This document shows positions 1 through 8,085 of a stretch of 64,000 nucleotides of DNA, in pieces. Made by a program: the position numbers and the translations under genes. The notes below the pieces were generated by a model that did not search any database, was not told where the DNA came from, and worked only from the letters and a program-made list of their open reading frames with translations. The DNA is from Methanohalophilus levihalophilus (GTDB lineage Archaea; Halobacteriota; Methanosarcinia; Methanosarcinales; Methanosarcinaceae), in contig NZ_JAGGLK010000003.1 in the NCBI RefSeq assembly GCF_017874375.1, forward strand, positions 124,001 through 188,000. Reading direction: 5' to 3'. Positions within the stretch are counted from its first letter, which is position 1; every line of letters begins with the position of its first letter.

Positions 1-1126
1 GTCGGTTTGTGTATGTTGTGAAGTTCATCTTCCATGGGTTGTAAAATGGTATTATCCCCGAGAGGGCTACAGGTCACCTGAGTTTGAAACATATTTTGAT
101 CAGCAAAAAATATATTCAGCGTTTGAACAATTCGCTTCAGATATCCTTCTTGCAAACGAGGCTTTACTGGATTCGATTGATAACGGCGGAAAGTACACTT
201 TTGACATTTCCGGAATTTTCCTGGAACAATGTAAATGGGATCCATCAATAATAGAATCATTCCGAACACTAAGGGATAGGGGAAGTGTTTTTGCCAGCTC
301 TCCTTATTTTCATTCCGTCTCTTCCCTGTTTCCCGATGACACTGAGTTCAGGGAACAGGTGAATATGCATCGGAACAGGATAAAAGAGCTTTTTGATTAT
401 ACGCCTGATACTTTCATAAACACGGAATTGATTCTTTCAAAAGGGCTTGGAGAATCCATTAAAGATATGGGATTCAAAGGTTTTGTGTCAGAGGGTTCAG
501 AAAATCTTTTACATGGCAGTGAACCGGCGTATGTTTATGGCGATCATGTCCCGACTTTACTTCGCCACATTTCATTAAGTGAAGATATCGAGCACCGCTT
601 TTCAAATAAAGACTGGGTGGCTTATCCTCTGATTGCTGACAAGTTTGCTTCCTGGATAGCAAGTATGGAGGGCGATGTTACAACATTATACTTCAAATAC
701 GGTTCGATTGGAACACATCACAGGAACGATGGTGGGATTCTGCAATTTCTCGCAGATTTGCCGGAAAGTCTTGAAAAACATGGTATAGACATGATAACTC
801 CTGAGCAGGCCAGGAAGAAATTTGAACCAAAATATCTGCCTTCCATCTGGAACAAATCAACTGCGCGTTATGGAATGCATAATATCCTGGGTAATCATTC
901 ACAGCATCTCTATATTCATGAACTGGTAGGGATTGGGAAAGCCCTTCAGGAGATACAAGGCGGGAAAGAATACGAACATCTGAAGCACATATATCGCTGT
1001 CTCCAGCAAAGCGAGATATTACTTGAGATGAATGATGAAAACAAACATTTCGGGCCCGAAAGGGCGGTTAATGTATTTTCTATCATTTCAGATCTTAAGC
1101 GTGCAATACTGGAGAATGGAACATGA
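1..1126 (+). CDS. GH57-like protein lacking the catalytic acid (5' end cut by window)
   Basis: The frame is open from base 2, and its first residues align with the start of the next gene (VCMYFQLHQPYRLKWFWP there, VCVCCEVHLPWVVKWYYP here). Only the start codon seems to be missing; base 1 could be the last base of ATG. The protein is a paralogue of the GH57 alpha-amylase-type enzyme that follows. The region of the catalytic nucleophile is kept (INTEL). The region of the catalytic acid, DFETFGEH in the neighbour, is replaced by KYGSIGTHH, so the Asp is gone. GH57 alpha-amylase-like homologues without catalytic residues are known; a binding, regulatory or subunit role is inferred. The stop overlaps the next start (ATGA), so the two are translationally coupled. 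The protein has about 375 residues. Confidence 0.85.
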   Translation, partial: SVCVCCEVHLPWVVKWYYPREGYRSPEFETYFDQQKIYSAFEQFASDILLANEALLDSIDNGGKYTFDISGIFLEQCKWDPSIIESFRTLRDRGSVFASSPYFHSVSSLFPDDTEFREQVNMHRNRIKELFDYTPDTFINTELILSKGLGESIKDMGFKGFVSEGSENLLHGSEPAYVYGDHVPTLLRHISLSEDIEHRFSNKDWVAYPLIADKFASWIASMEGDVTTLYFKYGSIGTHHRNDGGILQFLADLPESLEKHGIDMITPEQARKKFEPKYLPSIWNKSTARYGMHNILGNHSQHLYIHELVGIGKALQEIQGGKEYEHLKHIYRCLQQSEILLEMNDENKHFGPERAVNVFSIISDLKRAILENGT

Positions 1127-2325
1127 CGTCAGTTTGCATGTATTTCCAGTTACATCAGCCATATCGGCTGAAGTGGTTCTGGCCGGATGAATCAAAAGGC
1201 TTTGAAAGGTATTTTGATGTTGCAATAAACAGTTCCATTTTTGAAAAAGTAGCTGAAAAATGCTATCTTCCGGCTACAAATACCTTATTGCAGCTTATTG
1301 ATCAAAATGGTGGGGACTTCAAATTCAGTGTTTCGGTAACCGGAACGCTATTGAGCCAGTGTGAACAATGGGGATCTGAGGTGCTTGAGTGTTTCAGGGA
1401 TCTGGCGGATTCGGGGTATGTGGAATTCCTTGATGAAACAAATTATCATTCTCTTGCAGGCCTTTTCGATGATAAGGAAGAGTTCATTGAAGAAGTTAAG
1501 GCTCACAATGAAACAATTACTGGCCTTTTGGGTATGAAACCGCAGGTTTTCCGCAACACTGAGCTTCTTTACAATAACAGTATTGCCAAAACAGTATCTG
1601 AGATGGGATACAAGGCAATACTTACCGAAGGGGTTGACAGCTTATTGGAATCACGGTCATCAAACTACGTTTATGAGGCTAATAACTGCGATATTGCCGT
1701 ACTTCTCAGGAACTACAAACTAAGCGATGACATAGGTTATCGCTTCTCTGCAAAATGGTGGGAAGAATATCCTCTTACTGCTGATAAATGGGCTAAGTGG
1801 GCATCCTTTGAAAAAGGGGATTCAATAAATATTTTCATGGATTTCGAGACTTTCGGAGAACACCAATGGGCGGATACAGGCATTTTTGATTTTCTTCGGG
1901 CGTTACCTTCAGAAGTCCTGGACAGGGATATGGATTTTAAAACACCCTCTGAAGTGGTTGATGATTACAAACCAGCAGGAAAAATAGATGTGGGGGATTT
2001 CAGTACAATTTCCTGGGCGGACATGGAACGGGATACAAGCGCATGGCTTGGAAATGACATGCAAAGACGGTGTTTTGAGGAAGCAAAACTGTTGGGTTCC
2101 TACGTGAAAAAAACCCGGGATCCCGAATTGATCTCAATCTGGAAGCACTTGCTGACCTCTGATCACTATTACTACATGTCTACCAAATGGTTAGGTGACG
2201 GTGATGTGCATTCCTACTTCAGTATTCATACTTCACCCTATGATGCAGCGATAAATTTCATGGCGGTAATGATGGATTTTAAAGCCCGGGTTTTCAGGAA
2301 ATTATCTGAGATTAATAATTTGTAA
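1123..2325 (+). CDS. GH57 alpha-amylase-type glycoside hydrolase
   Basis: A cytoplasmic retaining glycoside hydrolase of family 57, expected to act on alpha-1,4-glucans such as intracellular glycogen. It has 400 residues and no signal peptide. Family motifs are visible in order: HQP near residue 11, the nucleophile region FRNTEL near residue 147, and the acid region MDFETFGEHQW near residue 240. The ATG overlaps the stop of the preceding degenerate paralogue, and the GH15 and debranching-enzyme genes follow at once, so the gene belongs to a glycogen-turnover operon. The exact activity (amylase versus 4-alpha-glucanotransferase) cannot be settled from motifs alone. Confidence 0.9.
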   Translation: MTSVCMYFQLHQPYRLKWFWPDESKGFERYFDVAINSSIFEKVAEKCYLPATNTLLQLIDQNGGDFKFSVSVTGTLLSQCEQWGSEVLECFRDLADSGYVEFLDETNYHSLAGLFDDKEEFIEEVKAHNETITGLLGMKPQVFRNTELLYNNSIAKTVSEMGYKAILTEGVDSLLESRSSNYVYEANNCDIAVLLRNYKLSDDIGYRFSAKWWEEYPLTADKWAKWASFEKGDSINIFMDFETFGEHQWADTGIFDFLRALPSEVLDRDMDFKTPSEVVDDYKPAGKIDVGDFSTISWADMERDTSAWLGNDMQRRCFEEAKLLGSYVKKTRDPELISIWKHLLTSDHYYYMSTKWLGDGDVHSYFSIHTSPYDAAINFMAVMMDFKARVFRKLSEINNL

Positions 2326-2346
2326 GAGTTAACAGGAGACAGGCAT

Positions 2347-4281
2347 TTGATACGCCATCCCAATGTTATAATCGGAAACAGCAAAATGCTCGTGACTATG
2401 GGTGAGAGGGGTGAATTATTTTCACTTTTTTACCCCGGCAGGGATCAGGAGCAGCATTTGTCTGGTTCGAAGGGCTATTTGTATTTCGATGGAAACCTGC
2501 TTTCCCAGGATTCAAAACATTGGTCACGAAAACAAATGTATCTGGAAAACACGAACATAGTGAACACCATACTTGACCACACATCCGGCCTTGGGATTTC
2601 GATTCATGATTTTGTGCATCCTGATAAGGATGTTCTGATACGTAATTATGAAATCAGTGCGAAAAATGGTATTGAAGGCAAATTCTTCTACTATTCTGAT
2701 TTTCAGGTAGGAGGTAAGCAGAATCAAAATTCCGCCTTCTGTGATACGGATGCAGGGTTGCTTATCCAGTACAATCGGCAATTCCATGTTGGAGTTGCAT
2801 CAAAACCAGACTTTGAGGAATGGCAGGTAGGTAAAATATCTGCAAAAGGCTGGGTGGAAGCTGCTGAAAGTGATATGACTGACGGCAAACTCCAGGGAAA
2901 TCTGGAAGAAATAGGAAACCTTGATAATGCAATAGGGTGGAACCTTGATCTGAAAGCAGGAGAGCGTGTCAATTACACAATATTAATAGGAGTATCACAG
3001 GATAAATCAGGGCTTTACAATGCGATGTCAGATCTTCTGGAAACACATCCTGACGTTCTCATGGATGAGACTGCCAAATACTGGAAGGACTGGATTTCAG
3101 AAAGCCGGATCCTGAAACTTCCTGTGTTGTCCGGGAATCCAACTTTGCAGCGGCAGATCTTCGCTATATACAATCGTTCATTGCTGTGCCTTACTCTTCT
3201 GGGAGACCCTGCCTCAGGTGCGTTAATCGCAGCCCCCGAGTTCGATCCTGATTTTGAGATGTGTGGAGGGTATGGTTTTTGCTGGAACAGGGACTCAGCC
3301 GAGGTTGCACAATCCCTTCTCAATGCAAGTTATCCGCAATATTGTGGGAATTTTATAGAGTGGTGTAAAAAAACCCAGATGAAAGACGGTTCCTGGTTCC
3401 AGCGCTACTGGCTTGACGGCAAGGCAGCTCCATCATGGGGTAATTTTGATGATTCCACCCAGATTGATGAGACCGGTTCAACTCTCCAGGCGTTTGAAAA
3501 ATACTATTCAAGTCTGGAAGGGGCAAATAAAACCGAATTCCTGCAGGATTCATGGAAAACCGTTAGCAATGCTGCAGGTTACCTGTTCAATCGCTCCTCA
3601 AAGGGAGTCCATGATACCTGCAGATGTCTCTGGGAATCGGAAAAAGGTATTTTCTGTTACACCAATGCTGCGGTTTATGCAGGACTGATAATCGGCTCCC
3701 ATTTTGCAGAGGATTATGGTGAAAAGGAGCTTGCAGAAAAATGGCTTGAGAGAGCGGCTCTAATTAAGAAAAACACCCTTGAGCAAATGTGGCTTGAGGA
3801 TGGATATTTCGCAAAGGGGATTGTTGAAGGCAGTGTTGATTCGCGGGTTGATGCCAGCATTCTTGGGGCATTTATTCCTTTCAGGATGCTTTCTCCTCAG
3901 GAGCCACAGGAAAAGGCTATGATTCTGTCCATGATTCGGAATATTGAAACAAAACTTAAAGTTCCTGTTAACGGTTATTCCGGAATCAGACGCTATGAAT
4001 ATGACAATTATGTCGGGGGGAATCCCTGGATTGTTACGACATTATGGCTTTCTGCTGCTCTTTTAAATCTTGCGAAATATTCAGAAAACAAACATGAGCG
4101 CGATGTGATGGTAAACAAGGCAGTGGAATACATAATGTGGTCAGTTAAAGGTGCCACCGATACAGGTCTTCTGCCGGAACAGGTTGATGGGGAATCCGGC
4201 CGTCCGGCATGGGCGATTCCGTTAAGCTGGAGTTGTGCCTTAATGGTTAACAATGCGATACTTCTTGATGAACTCGAATAA
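2347..4281 (+). CDS. GH15 glucoamylase-like glycoside hydrolase
   Basis: An inverting glucoamylase or glucodextranase-type enzyme that should release glucose from the non-reducing ends of alpha-glucans. An N-terminal beta-rich domain (about residues 1-250) is followed by an (alpha/alpha)6 barrel containing CWNRDSAEVA, the likely general-acid region QIDETGSTLQAF and the likely general-base region LLPEQ before PLSWSCALM. It has 644 residues, usual for archaeal GH15, and no signal peptide, so it is cytoplasmic. The start is TTG, with GGAGAC seven bases upstream. It lies 21 bp behind the GH57 gene in the same operon. The substrate could be glycogen or trehalose; some GH15 members are trehalases. 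Confidence 0.88.
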   Translation: MIRHPNVIIGNSKMLVTMGERGELFSLFYPGRDQEQHLSGSKGYLYFDGNLLSQDSKHWSRKQMYLENTNIVNTILDHTSGLGISIHDFVHPDKDVLIRNYEISAKNGIEGKFFYYSDFQVGGKQNQNSAFCDTDAGLLIQYNRQFHVGVASKPDFEEWQVGKISAKGWVEAAESDMTDGKLQGNLEEIGNLDNAIGWNLDLKAGERVNYTILIGVSQDKSGLYNAMSDLLETHPDVLMDETAKYWKDWISESRILKLPVLSGNPTLQRQIFAIYNRSLLCLTLLGDPASGALIAAPEFDPDFEMCGGYGFCWNRDSAEVAQSLLNASYPQYCGNFIEWCKKTQMKDGSWFQRYWLDGKAAPSWGNFDDSTQIDETGSTLQAFEKYYSSLEGANKTEFLQDSWKTVSNAAGYLFNRSSKGVHDTCRCLWESEKGIFCYTNAAVYAGLIIGSHFAEDYGEKELAEKWLERAALIKKNTLEQMWLEDGYFAKGIVEGSVDSRVDASILGAFIPFRMLSPQEPQEKAMILSMIRNIETKLKVPVNGYSGIRRYEYDNYVGGNPWIVTTLWLSAALLNLAKYSENKHERDVMVNKAVEYIMWSVKGATDTGLLPEQVDGESGRPAWAIPLSWSCALMVNNAILLDELE

Positions 4282-4348
4282 ACCGTATATTCCAGACTAA
4301 ATCCGTATTTCAACTGCATCAGGGTGTTACTTTGGTGAGTGGATTTCT

Positions 4349-6307
4349 ATGCATCGGGAAAAATATGATTATGGTTGTGGCATCGAAAGGGAATGGCTTG
4401 TCACAAACGGCATCGGAGGTTATGCATCCTCCACAGTAATAGGCTCAAATACCCGGAAATACCACGGTCTGCTTGTGGCTTCCCTGAAGCCTCCTGTTGA
4501 CAGGAGAGTATTGTTGTCTTCCCTTGATGAGGAGATCACCTGTGGAAACGAGGTTTATCGCTTTTCTGTCCATGAATATCCGGGTGTTGTGTACCCCGAA
4601 GGTTTCAGACATCTGCACAAATTTTCATCGTCTCCTATTCCGGTTTTTGAATATCATGCAGGGAATATCAAGGTGGAAAAAAGTATATTCATGGTACATG
4701 GGGAGAATACAACAGTAGTCCAATACGCAGTTTTCAATCCTGAGAAAGAGAAAATTAATTTCCGAATTTTTCCTCTGGTAACAGATCGTGATTTCCATGC
4801 CGTAAAGCGAGAGCGTGAGCTTTCTTTTCCCCAGTCCTCATATACAAGCGGTGTATACATAGGAAGCAATACCCTTGATTTGAAGCTGGATTCAAATTTG
4901 CACTATTGCGAAATGCCTCAATGGTATTACAATTTTGAGTATTGTGCTGAACGCGAGCGTGGACAGGCTTTTGAGGAAGACCTTTTTAATCCCGGTTATT
5001 TTGATCTTGAACTGCAGAAGGATGTCAGCCACTTATATGTAGTGGCTTCCACCCAACTTTCAGATGGCATAAATGAGGAATACGTAAAGGAGGCATTTGC
5101 CCGTGAGCTTGAGAGGCAGAAAAACCTGATTACCAGCTTTGATGCTGCTACTACCTTTCTGCAAAAACTCGTAAAGGCCTCGGATTCTTTTATTGTTAAA
5201 CGTGGCACAACAGGAGAATGCTCTATAATTGCAGGATATCACTGGTTTGCAGACTGGGGTCGGGATACCATGATTTCCCTTCCCGGTCTTACCCTTGCTA
5301 CAGGCAGGTTTGATGATGCCCGAAACATCCTTATCACGTTTTCCAAAAACCGTTCAAGGGGCTTGATTCCTAATAGTTTCCCGGATAATCCCGTTGATCT
5401 TCCTTCCTATAACTCCGCCGATGCCTCTCTTTGGTTTATCCACACGGTTGGAAGATACTATTCCTATACAGAGGATACCGAATTTGTCAGGGAGATTTTT
5501 CCGGCAATTGAAGACATAATCGAAAACTACAGGAAAGGTACTTCCTTTGGAATTGCCATGGATGATGACGGCCTCATTGGTCACGGTGGACAGCTTACAT
5601 GGATGGACGCGAAGATCGGTGAGCATGAAATTACCCCAAGAAGAGGGAAAGCTTGCGAGATCAATGCCCTGTGGTACAATGCCCTTTGTACTGCTTCTCT
5701 TCTGGCGGAAATAATTGGTGAAGATCCCATTCCTTATGACGAAATCTCAAAGCTTGTCAGGGATAATTATGAAAAGCAATACTGGAATCCGGCTGCTGAA
5801 TGCCTTTATGACTGCATTGGCATAACCAAAAGCAATGGAAATGAAAAGGATGCTTCGGTCCGTCCAAACCAGATTTTCGCAGTGTCCCTGCCCTTTACAA
5901 TGCTCAAACACAAAAAGGAGAAATTGGTTCTCAAAAAGGTAACGGAAAAACTCCTGACTCCATGCGGTCTCCGGACGTTATCTCCAGATGACATCCAATA
6001 TATGGGGAAGTATGGGGGAGATCAGGTCTCAAGGGACATGGCATATCACAATGGAACAGTCTGGCCATGGCTTATGGGCCCTTATGTGAGTGCACATACA
6101 AAAGTGCATAACAAATCAAAACCAAGCATACAGCATTGCCGGGAATTATTGCTTAATTTTGACCCACATCTTGATGACGCTGGAATAGGATCAATTTCAG
6201 AACTTTTTGATGGCGATTATCCCCACAAACCCGGTGGATGCATTTCCCAGGCATGGAGTGTGGCAGAAATACTGCGTGCATGGGTCGAGGACCTGGATGG
6301 TTTGTGA
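4349..6307 (+). CDS. archaeal-type glycogen debranching enzyme (amylo-alpha-1,6-glucosidase)
   Basis: Hydrolyses alpha-1,6 branch points of glycogen in the cytoplasm. The N-terminal domain has the typical GDE_N opening (GCGIEREWLVTNGIGGYASS), and the C-terminal (alpha/alpha)6 domain carries FADWGRDTMISLPGL, SADASLWFIHTVGRYY and AYHNGTVWPWLMGPY. The length of 652 residues is normal for the archaeal and bacterial short form. The gene follows GH15 with a 67-bp gap. With the two GH57 proteins, GH15 and the downstream GT4 synthase it makes a compact set for glycogen breakdown and synthesis. Confidence 0.93.
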   Translation: MHREKYDYGCGIEREWLVTNGIGGYASSTVIGSNTRKYHGLLVASLKPPVDRRVLLSSLDEEITCGNEVYRFSVHEYPGVVYPEGFRHLHKFSSSPIPVFEYHAGNIKVEKSIFMVHGENTTVVQYAVFNPEKEKINFRIFPLVTDRDFHAVKRERELSFPQSSYTSGVYIGSNTLDLKLDSNLHYCEMPQWYYNFEYCAERERGQAFEEDLFNPGYFDLELQKDVSHLYVVASTQLSDGINEEYVKEAFARELERQKNLITSFDAATTFLQKLVKASDSFIVKRGTTGECSIIAGYHWFADWGRDTMISLPGLTLATGRFDDARNILITFSKNRSRGLIPNSFPDNPVDLPSYNSADASLWFIHTVGRYYSYTEDTEFVREIFPAIEDIIENYRKGTSFGIAMDDDGLIGHGGQLTWMDAKIGEHEITPRRGKACEINALWYNALCTASLLAEIIGEDPIPYDEISKLVRDNYEKQYWNPAAECLYDCIGITKSNGNEKDASVRPNQIFAVSLPFTMLKHKKEKLVLKKVTEKLLTPCGLRTLSPDDIQYMGKYGGDQVSRDMAYHNGTVWPWLMGPYVSAHTKVHNKSKPSIQHCRELLLNFDPHLDDAGIGSISELFDGDYPHKPGGCISQAWSVAEILRAWVEDLDGL

Positions 6308-6657
6308 TATACAAGTTCGTCCATAAATCGGTTGCCAAATATTATCTAAAACAGCTGTATACTAGTGATTTTATTTAATCGGATGGCATATTATTTTACG
6401 ATTATAATTTACTATGTAACTTTATTTTCCCATGTAAATCAGTTAATATAGCAGATCGAACTATCGTTGATTGGTGGGGAAATAGTAGTTCATCCTGTTA
6501 CCAGACGCTAAGCTGGATTCTCCGGGGGGAGTTGGGATGAATTATGACATAATTTGGGTACAAAAAACGATGCTCTCAATTGCATATGTCTCCCTGTCGC
6601 CCAATTCTCAAAGAGCTTGGGATTTGGGAATTGAATGGGTAATGGGGAAGTAGAATA
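6308..6657 (+). other. 350-bp intergenic region between debranching enzyme and GT4 synthase
   Basis: An AT-rich stretch (6340-6460) that could hold the promoter of the glycosyltransferase gene is followed by a short open frame (listed separately). Around 6600-6640, CCCAATTC faces GAATTG plus GGG, giving a weak inverted repeat. No convincing RNA gene is visible. Confidence 0.5.
6537..6653 (+). CDS. possible 38-residue leader or microprotein
   Basis: An ATG at 6537, just behind a G-rich run (GGGGGGAGTTGGG), opens a frame that ends at 6653, four bases before the ATG of the glycosyltransferase gene. The product would start MNYDIIWVQK and end EWVMGK. It has no recognisable domain. The close coupling to the next gene is what suggests a translated leader, but a chance frame is equally possible. 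Confidence 0.25.
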   Translation: MNYDIIWVQKTMLSIAYVSLSPNSQRAWDLGIEWVMGK

Positions 6658-7830
6658 ATGGAATCTTTACGGATAGGAATGTTTTCATGGGAGAGTCCGC
6701 ACTCTGTAAAAGTAGGCGGCATATCTCCTCACGTAACGGAACTTTCAGAAACACTTGCCAAAATGGGCCACGAAGTGCATATATTCACGCGTAAGGGGTG
6801 GTACAGGGATTATGATGAGATTAATGGTGTACACTACGAACGCTGTGGGAATGATAATTCCGGGGATATAATCTGGCAGATGGACAGTATGTGCGGTTCA
6901 ATGTATGACAGGCTGACATCTTTTAAGAAAAAATACGGCGACTTCGATGTACTGCATGGTCATGACTGGCATCCTGTAAAGGCATTGTGTAAGATTAAGG
7001 AAGATCATGGAAATCCCTTCGTTCTGACATATCACAGCACCGAGTGGGGAAGAAACGGGAATAATGAGGGTAACTGGTGGGGCTCAAAAGAGATTTCACA
7101 CCGGGAATGGCTTGGGGGTTATGAAAGTTCTCAGGTTATAGCAACGCAGGAGCAGTTCAAAAAGGAGATTATGAACCTTTATCAGATACCTGAGGACAAG
7201 ATTTCAGTCATTCCAAACGGGATATACGACGGGAAGATGCAGAAAGATGTTGAGCCTGAGGAGATTAAGTTACAAAACGGTATTGATCCCTCTTCTCCGG
7301 TGGTATTATTTACTGGCCGTATGAACTACCAGAAGGGTCCTGACATGTTGGCGAGGGCAATTCCATGGGTGCTTAACAATGAAAGGGATGCAAATTTTGT
7401 GTTTATAGGCGAAGGTGACATGAGAGGACATTGTGAGCAGCTGGTTTATGAAATGGGAGTGCAGGACTCGTGCCATTTTCTTGGATATGCTCCAAATGAT
7501 GTATTGACTGACTGGATGAACACCGCGGACATTGCCTGTGTCCCAAGCCGCAACGAGCCTTTTGGAATAGTGGTGCTTGAAGCATGGGATGCCAGCAGAC
7601 CTGTCATTGCAACCGACGCCATACACCTGATAGACAATTTCTCAAACGGAATTGTGGGATACCAGACCCCGGAGTCAATTGGCTGGTGTCTTAATTATGC
7701 ACTGGACGGGTTGAATAGTTCTACAAAACAGATGGGAATAAACGGTAAGAAAATGATAAAAGCAAAATATTGCTGGGAAAAAATCGCAAAATCCACTCTT
7801 GATACCTACAACAATGCTATGGGTAAGTGA
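6658..7830 (+). CDS. GT4-type glycosyltransferase, probable glycogen synthase
   Basis: A GT-B fold glycosyltransferase that would transfer glucose from a nucleotide sugar to a growing alpha-glucan. The N-terminal Rossmann domain contains the GGISPHVTEL acceptor/nucleotide loop near residue 20 and HGHDWHP near residue 100. The C-terminal domain has FTGRMNYQKGPD and the retaining-GT E-x7-E motif in EPFGIVVLEAWD near residue 300. The length of 390 residues and the position behind glycogen-degrading genes fit the archaeal glycogen synthase group. Another alpha-glucosyl acceptor cannot be excluded. Confidence 0.85.
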   Translation: MESLRIGMFSWESPHSVKVGGISPHVTELSETLAKMGHEVHIFTRKGWYRDYDEINGVHYERCGNDNSGDIIWQMDSMCGSMYDRLTSFKKKYGDFDVLHGHDWHPVKALCKIKEDHGNPFVLTYHSTEWGRNGNNEGNWWGSKEISHREWLGGYESSQVIATQEQFKKEIMNLYQIPEDKISVIPNGIYDGKMQKDVEPEEIKLQNGIDPSSPVVLFTGRMNYQKGPDMLARAIPWVLNNERDANFVFIGEGDMRGHCEQLVYEMGVQDSCHFLGYAPNDVLTDWMNTADIACVPSRNEPFGIVVLEAWDASRPVIATDAIHLIDNFSNGIVGYQTPESIGWCLNYALDGLNSSTKQMGINGKKMIKAKYCWEKIAKSTLDTYNNAMGK

Positions 7831-7840
7831 GGCGGGGTTT

Positions 7841-8056
7841 ATGGTTGAAGATAGCATCATCAAAATCGGGAATGCCGCCGGAGTGATATATCATTTTCTT
7901 GAGAACGGGGAGTGTAACCTCTCCCGTTTGAAACAACACCTCTTTGCAAAGGGATACGATTCAAACACTTATTTGATGGCTATAGGATGGCTTGCAAGGG
8001 AAGGCAAAATCAATATCTCAAAAACCAACAATAAGTGGTCTATAAGTCTCAGGTGA
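7841..8056 (+). CDS. small winged-helix protein (DUF2582 type)
   Basis: A 71-residue protein starting MVEDSIIKIGNAAGVIY, with a helix-turn-helix region around residues 28-60 and a C-terminal strand pair typical of winged-helix domains. It resembles the DUF2582 winged-helix family. The ATG at 7841 is preferred because it follows GAGGCGGGG and lies just after the synthase stop; an open frame extends further upstream inside the synthase gene. Its position at the end of the glycogen block suggests a regulator or accessory protein, but the target is unknown. Confidence 0.7.
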   Translation: MVEDSIIKIGNAAGVIYHFLENGECNLSRLKQHLFAKGYDSNTYLMAIGWLAREGKINISKTNNKWSISLR

Positions 8057-8085
8057 ACATTCATTGGGAAAAGGAAGTATTGATA

